DNA from: Acanthopleura granulata
Lineage: Eukaryota; Mollusca; Polyplacophora; Chitonida; Chitonidae
Reading direction: 5' to 3'
Assembly: GCA_016165875.1 (NCBI GenBank)
Contig: JABBOT010000031.1
Coordinates: 1,981,036 to 2,045,035 of the forward strand
DNA length: 64,000 nucleotides
In this document: piece by piece, positions 58,271-64,000 of the stretch
Position numbering within the stretch: the stretch's first letter is position 1
How the letters are laid out: each line of letters starts with the position of its first letter
Notes under the pieces: model-generated
What the model was told of the DNA's origin: nothing
What the model saw: the letters and a program-made list of their open reading frames with translations, nothing else
Databases searched by the model: none
Made by a program: the position numbers and the translations under genes

Positions 58271-58800
58271 CACGTAAAGGTAGACGTTCAAAGCGCCCGC
58301 TGCCTATGCTATTTTGGAGATCACCCGCTCATTGGCGTTCTCCACGCGCTGCCCGCTGCCGTGTACCTGGTCGTCGTCGGTGGTGCGTAGGTCCAGCCAC
58401 AGGATGTACTTGGTGGTTAAGAAGTCAGCAAGGGACACGTCTGCCAGCGCTAGGTCTTTTGCGACCATGGCCACCACGGGATGGCGCTTGCAGCGAGATG
58501 CAAAGAACTCCTTTGCCTCATCCCACTGCTGCTAGGCACCCTGGCCTTTTCTGCACAGCTGGTTATTGGTTATTTGGGGGGTCTCGAAAGCTTCGGTCTT
58601 CCGCTGGAATGCCAAACTTGGGTAGTCGAACAGCATCGAGGACACTTTCATACTGCGAGCGGGTACGTTGAGGTTGATGTTCCACAAGGGATCGTTCTTG
58701 TCACAGCTGATTTTGCAGTACCGCTGTCATACAGTATGGTTAGTTGGCACCGGCGTCCCCTGTGGCCCGCATCTGGAGTCGTTGAAAGTTAGCTCGTATT
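58255..58800 (-). pseudogene. Probable Polinton capsid (MCP) C-terminal remnant
   Basis: Minus-strand sequence including AMVAKDLALADVSLADFLTT and LDLRTTDDDQVHGSGQRVEN, ending near VVMAQLNIEDG. It lies directly upstream of the ATPase remnant, where many Polintons carry the double-jelly-roll capsid gene. The assignment is tentative, from recall of the family and gene order. It is cut off at 58.86 kb by LINE copy 2. Confidence 0.4.
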
Positions 58801-58860
58801 CGAGCTTGTCCCCCAGGGCTGACTGGTAAAATGACATATGGCTCTCCAGCAACTCGAATG

Positions 58861-60555
58861 AATGAATGAATCATTATGGCTTAACGCCACATCGGCAATA
58901 TCTCAGCCATATCGTGGCGAGAACATGTTCAACCCAAGAAGCCTTGAATAGTTTTCGACATGATCTGATGAACATTCAAAATTTAAAGGAAAACAGAAGA
59001 ACACTTTTTTAAAATCAATTAAAGCAAAAACTAAATGTTAGTTAAAAGAAGAAAACCGCAATTGTTTGTTATTTTATAGAATGAAAGATATATACATATA
59101 TATGTGGAAAACTATATTCTATTATACAGGCCGAGAGACTTCAAAAAATTAATGACAGCATCGCCAGCAACGCTGTTAAATAAATCTTTACCGAATACGA
59201 GCAAAGTCCACACAGTCAACAGGGATATGCTCGATGCCGTATTGCGCATCACATCCAACACACTCGGGAGCACTGCTCCCATCCAAGATAAAATTCTGTT
59301 AGACGAGAATGGCCAACACGACATCTTGTTAAAACCACTTGGTCTTTACGAGACACACCAAAGTATAAGAATCATAGCCTATGACAGGGTGAATGGCATG
59401 CAGTTTGTTACGGGCCTCCTGGTCCCATTCATCCTGCTAAAGGCGACGAATATATTTAACAGTATTAGATTTAAAATCAGTATAAGTAAATTAAATCTTA
59501 GATATGGGTTTACTAAGAGCAGCTTTCGATTCCCTGTCTACGATTGTGTTTCCGTGAATACCAGTATGACTTGGTATCCAACAGAATACAATATCTTTAC
59601 CTCTTTTAATTAACTCTCTATTGATGGCTAATATTTCTAATACTAACGGATTTTGAAATTTATTTTGCTCTATTGCCAAAAGGCAGGACAACGAGGCACT
59701 GCATATCACTGCTCTCTGGGCAGAGCCGGGTGAAACATATGATAAATGCAGAAGTATACCTCTGGGCTAGGCAGAAAACATTGAAAACAAGGTTGGAAAT
59801 CGAAGAGAGGTGACTGGCTGTTCCAAGACAGCCGCAGCCGCGACCCTGTCTCCATCCTTTGACCCGTCAGTATATATAAATTTATAATCCGGGTAATTAG
59901 CCTTTACTTCAGGGAAACTTTGCTGAATTATAAGAGGGTTTGTATCGGATTTCTTATGTTGACGTAGATCAAATATTTATTTACGTTGTGGAAGAAGCCA
60001 GCGAGGAAACTTCGGAAAAGAAACCGGAGCTATGTCCCCCAGGTTGATGTTAGCTTCCACAATATGGTCCTGAACATGAACACAAAAGGAAGAAATTTTG
60101 TTGGGACATTTATTATATTTAACTACGTATGATGGATTAAAACACAGTCGTAGGCAGGGTTTGTTGGGTGAGCTTTAAGCTCTAGCAATGTACTGAAGGC
60201 TGAGTTTTATACGCCTGTGACATAAAGAAGGCTCATTAGCCTCTACGGATAAACTCTCTACTGGTGAGGTTCTAAAGTCACCAAGGCTGAGCCTCAGACC
60301 TTGGTGATGGACCGGATCCAACATTTTAAGATATGACTTCCTAGCGGAAATATGAATGATGGACCCATAGTCCAATTTAGACCTCACTAGAGAACGATGC
60401 AAGTTGAGTTAAACAGATCGGTCAGCACCTCAATTCGTGCTAGACATGGCCTTAATTATATCGAGAGCCTTTGTACATTTAGCTTTAAGCGTTTATATGT
60501 GAGCTATAAAAGATAATTTATAATCGAATATAACCCCTAAAATTTATTTTCCCCA
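58861..60555 (-). pseudogene. LINE copy 2: ORF2 C-terminal half, RNase H and 3' end
   Basis: Reading leftwards: RT C-terminus (VRSKLDYGSIIHISARKSYL, then GDFRTSPVESLSVEANEPSL, 60402-60175), RNase H (FCWIPSHTGIHGNTIVDRES, about 59590), and a C-terminal segment ending NFLKSLGLYNRI near 59112. The 3' end has gcttaacgccacatcggcaa and a (tgaa)n tail at about 58855-58875. This supplies the part of the element that lies outside the window for copy 1. Confidence 0.85.
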
Positions 60556-61140
60556 ACAATCTTCACTGGTTGACTACAAAACTTAAACTCAGGGTATACA
60601 TGACCTTTCCGTTTATTACAGAAATGCATATTGACGGTTTTAGACGGAGAAAATCTAAAACCATTGGCAACTGCCCATTTCTCGATCTGATTGAAAAAAA
60701 AGCTTCAGCTGCCGTTCGATATTATTCATATTTTAGCACGGTAGCATATCACGAAATGGTCTACATATAAAGAACCCTCAGTACCAGATGTTAATGTTTG
60801 AGCCAAGCTGTTAATATTTTAAGCTGAACAGTGTTGGTGAAAGGATACTGCCCTGGGGCAAACCCATCTCTTGCTTATAAGAGTCAGAAAGAGTAGACCC
60901 CACCCGTACCTTAAACAGATAAAAAATTGAGATGTAAATAAAGGTAAGCGACCTTTTCAACCCATATCAGCAAGATCTTTCAAAATACCATATTTCCAAG
61001 TGGTGTCGTAGGTGAGTTTCCTGAAGACAAAGGGCAATAGGATTTAATGATTGGACAAGCTGTTCTATTTCAATAAAATAAACCTTAATACCTCGACAAT
61101 TCCATTGTATAATTTTGTCGTATGTAGACAGTAGGGAGGG
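60556..61140 (-). pseudogene. LINE copy 2: endonuclease-RT fusion
   Basis: Same internal junction as copy 1 (cctacgacacc-type sequence at about 61005-61015 in reverse). The catalytic box, YVDDF in copy 1, reads YVDHF here (60753-60767), so this copy has lost a catalytic Asp. Confidence 0.8.
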
Positions 61141-61159
61141 AGGCGTATAGGAGATTTCG

Positions 61160-62400
61160 CTTTATGTTTGGACCGAGGACGACCCTTCCTTGGAGATCGG
61201 CTGGACGATCTCCTGGGTGCGGGTGATGTATCCATCACATCCGCATTTGATGGTGAAGGGACAACGTCCTCCGATCCAAACCTGTTAAATGCTTGGAGAG
61301 GATCACTAGTGGCCTTAGACAGACGTTCTGTTGGGCTACTCGGTTCACTGGTTTTAATACTACTTTGAAGTTTCTTTTTGGATTTGTTTTTGTCGTTATT
61401 ATTTTTAGAGGGCTGAGGTTCAGGTATACCATTTTTTTCTCCATTGTTTACTGGTTTTATTTCTTGTAGTGAGGCGATCTGGGTTGAACAAGAGTTCCAG
61501 ACAGGTTTAGGTGAATCGTTCCACAGTGATCGAGCTTGCTTTGTCGTTTCCAATGGGCCAGGTCAAGGAAGTTTGAGTTGCAACAGATGTGGCAGCTCCC
61601 TGACTACATTGGAAAGCGAAGTCTGCGATGACGTACTAGAAAGTGAGGCCAATTTGCGGGCCTCCTGATAAAAAATGTTGTTTTTAGTTTTTAAATTGAT
61701 TCCTTGTTTTTCTTCAATGAAAAGAGGACAGTTCTTAGAGGAGGACATGTGATCTCGGCCGCAATTGCAGCACTTAACTGTGCTGCTGGAGTCAAAACCA
61801 TCATGACCTTCACTGCCGCATCGGAAAGAAAAAACAGTTTATTTTTACATTGGCCTTTGCCATGACCAAATTTTTGGGAATTAAAACATCGTGTCGAGTT
61901 AGGTATGTATAAATCCACATTAACCCTGTACAGGCCAATGTAGATATGTGATGGTAGAGAGGTGCTATTAAAGGTTAACAGATATGTGTTTAATTTGAGG
62001 ATGTTACCAGCTTTTTTGTTGTGAAACGCTTCACTCTGACAACACCCTGTGGTTTTAATTCTGCACAGATTTCTTCTTCAGACAGACCGAAGATATCCCA
62101 ATCCCTGACACGTATTCCCTGACAATTGTTCAGGGTATTGTGAGTGGATGTAAAAACAGACATTTTTGAAATTTTATTCAATGATAGTAAATATTTGGAT
62201 TGTTGTTTCTGGAAACATTCGATGAGAATTTCTCCGGATCGTAGTTTTTTAACATTTTTTAAAGTACCTGCTGCACCGTTTAGTCGCCTTGTACGACTAG
62301 CCCGGGGCGGCTGTGGAACTATTCTATTCACCGGAACCAAGCGGGAGAGCCCTAGGTTAGTCGCCTCGTACGACAAGCTTGCTTAGAGAAGAGGGGTCCT
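61160..62400 (-). pseudogene. LINE copy 2: ORF1 (gag-like) remnant
   Basis: Better preserved than copy 1. The N-terminal block (62376-61990) reads KKLRSGEILIECFQKQQSKY, then TLNNCQGIRVRDWDIFGLSE and PQGVVRVKRF. A zinc-knuckle region lies at 61918-61691 and a Lys/Ser-rich C-terminus at 61553-61065. About 85 bp at roughly 62342-62430 are absent from copy 1. Confidence 0.75.
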
Positions 62401-62429
62401 ATTCTTTTCACTTTCGGGAACCCCACGGG

Positions 62430-64000
62430 GGTATAGGCATGGAAGGCGAGGCCTTAGCCTCCGGCTTTCTCAGTGGGGTGGGTATTTTTTTAAGCCGGCG
62501 CCTGTCCGTGAAAGGTATGAAATTCGATTACCGGCTGAGAACAAATTAAATTCCATCACCGACCACGTCTCTACACCGCTAATTGACGGTAAACTTTCGG
62601 ATACCGAGTTTCGGTTAAAACTCGGTTAAGTCGAAAAATACCAAGAAATGAAAGAAAAGATTCGAGTCGGTACAGCACATAACTCATTTTCATTAGGTAA
62701 GAAAAGGAAAGAATAGTTAGTGCAGCATGGGAGGGACGAAGCCCGCGCACCCTTCATGAAAAAACTATCCGCCAATTCTTCACAAAGATATGGGATACCG
62801 GAGTTCGATATACTTGTAGTATTACTCGTAAGTCTGCTATAATATGTGCCCATCACGTTTATCCAACATACTCACTCTGACCGCAATTGGGGTCAAGTGG
62901 GGATTAGCTTTATATCTTATGCACAAACTTTGCAACGCTATACAAGACCAGACATAGGACACGTCCATACTCAAAGAAAAATTAGATGATTTAATTTGCT
63001 GTGGGTTTCCAGGCCTCAATGATAAAATACATTGGGCTGGACCACCACACTCCAACTGACGGATTAATTGAGGTCCCGTGTAATACTGATTCGTTGAAGT
63101 AAAAAAATCAAAACCCTTATACACGTCTGGCCGGAGTCCCGTAAGGTTTCAATTTCTTTTTCATTTATGCGCTTTTGGATTCCGGAGGCCTTTTTCCACC
63201 GGGAAGTGCTTCGCATAGGCCTATGGGAACTGGTCTCCCAAGTTAGGCATGCAACCCTCCTGTAATACCACACCTGTCCTTGGGCTGAACCATCCTAGGG
63301 TTCGAACCCCCAGATGTGAGAGAGAAGTGACTGGTGTGTACCGTATTGGTCGCCGTTCGAGTATCTTAGCTGCAAATTTATATATTGATACCTCCCAAAC
63401 CCTGTTGTATATATTGGTCGCAAAAAAGTACCTATCTGGTATAGAAACACTGATAAAAAATATCACTTTGTATTTTACCCAGAGAGATTATTTTCGCTGA
63501 ATTCCGCAGAAAAAATATGCTAGTCATCCATCCCACAATACCATGCGGAAGACATGGCGTCAGAAACTGATAGCTCTCAGTTCACATTGAAAAATCGGTA
63601 ATCTGGCCTCCACATGCTTTTATATTTACACCAGCTAGTTTGTAGCTTTACATGAGCTACACCAGTAGAATGTATTTTATTAACCGTCAGAACTGATTTA
63701 TACACAATAGAGCAGCCAATATACAGTCAATATGCTTTACACAGTTGTATTACACGCATAAATAGGTCAGGAGACTCACGTACTACTATCTATTATCAGG
63801 TTATATATAGCGAACCTGGACGTATGTGAGACTCGGGGGTATGTTGTACACATAATACACGTAGGTAATACCTGCTGGCCTTTAATCTTCGATCGATCGA
63901 TATAGGCGGGTCAGGCCTGCATTGCCTAAAACACAGCATGAGCACACTTGCGGATTTTGACTACGTGGGCTTTGCAGTTTAATCAAAACAGATATACGCA
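62430..64000 (-). repeat. Shared 5' flank of LINE copy 2 (direct repeat with 1.8-3.38 kb)
   Basis: Matches 1800-3384 with scattered differences and runs to the window edge, so its true end is unknown. The palindrome gggttcgaaccc is conserved at about 63299-63310. Confidence 0.75.

Overview
The window is animal genomic DNA, most likely from a mollusc. The evidence is spliced genes with GT-AG introns, dense tRNA-derived SINEs of the kind common in bivalves and gastropods (3' tails reading like gtactcaagaatatttcac), several non-LTR retrotransposons, a Polinton/adintovirus-like remnant and large intronic minisatellites. No searches were run. Domain calls and splice sites were worked out by hand from the sequence.

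Layout: 1-3384 is a decayed I/Jockey-type LINE on the minus strand; a near copy occupies 58861-64000, so the window is flanked by about 3.4 kb of direct repeat. 4039-7010 is a second, plus-strand LINE remnant. 7.0-13.7 kb is intergenic, with a SINE, a run of nine small hairpins (11.74-12.02 kb) and an L1-like fragment. 13783-40804 (+) is the main gene, a 13-exon RIG-I-like receptor: tandem CARDs, DExD/H helicase region and zinc-binding C-terminal domain. 40.8-45.7 kb is intergenic with SINEs and a hairpin element. 45695-51925 (-) is a class C GPCR pseudogene. 51.95-58.86 kb holds Polinton-type genes (DNA polymerase, integrase, packaging ATPase, probable capsid), with a CR1/L2-like LINE nested inside.

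The receptor is the most interesting feature. Its 13 exons join in phase into 1004 codons, about the size of RIG-I or MDA5. Nearly every catalytic helicase motif is altered: motif I reads PVKSGKR, the DECH position reads ELGV, and motifs III, V and VI lack the consensus. The four zinc cysteines of the RNA-binding domain and both CARD folds remain. One in-frame TGA interrupts codon 157 in CARD2; no other lesion was found. It may be an ATPase-dead RLR paralogue that is still (or was until recently) under selection, or one just starting to decay.

The receptor's introns hold most of the repeats. Intron 1 (7.2 kb) contains two arrays of a 35-bp minisatellite; introns 7 and 9 contain a long inverted repeat, an 86-bp tandem repeat and several SINEs. 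Apart from the receptor and the GPCR pseudogene, every protein-like stretch appears to come from a mobile element.
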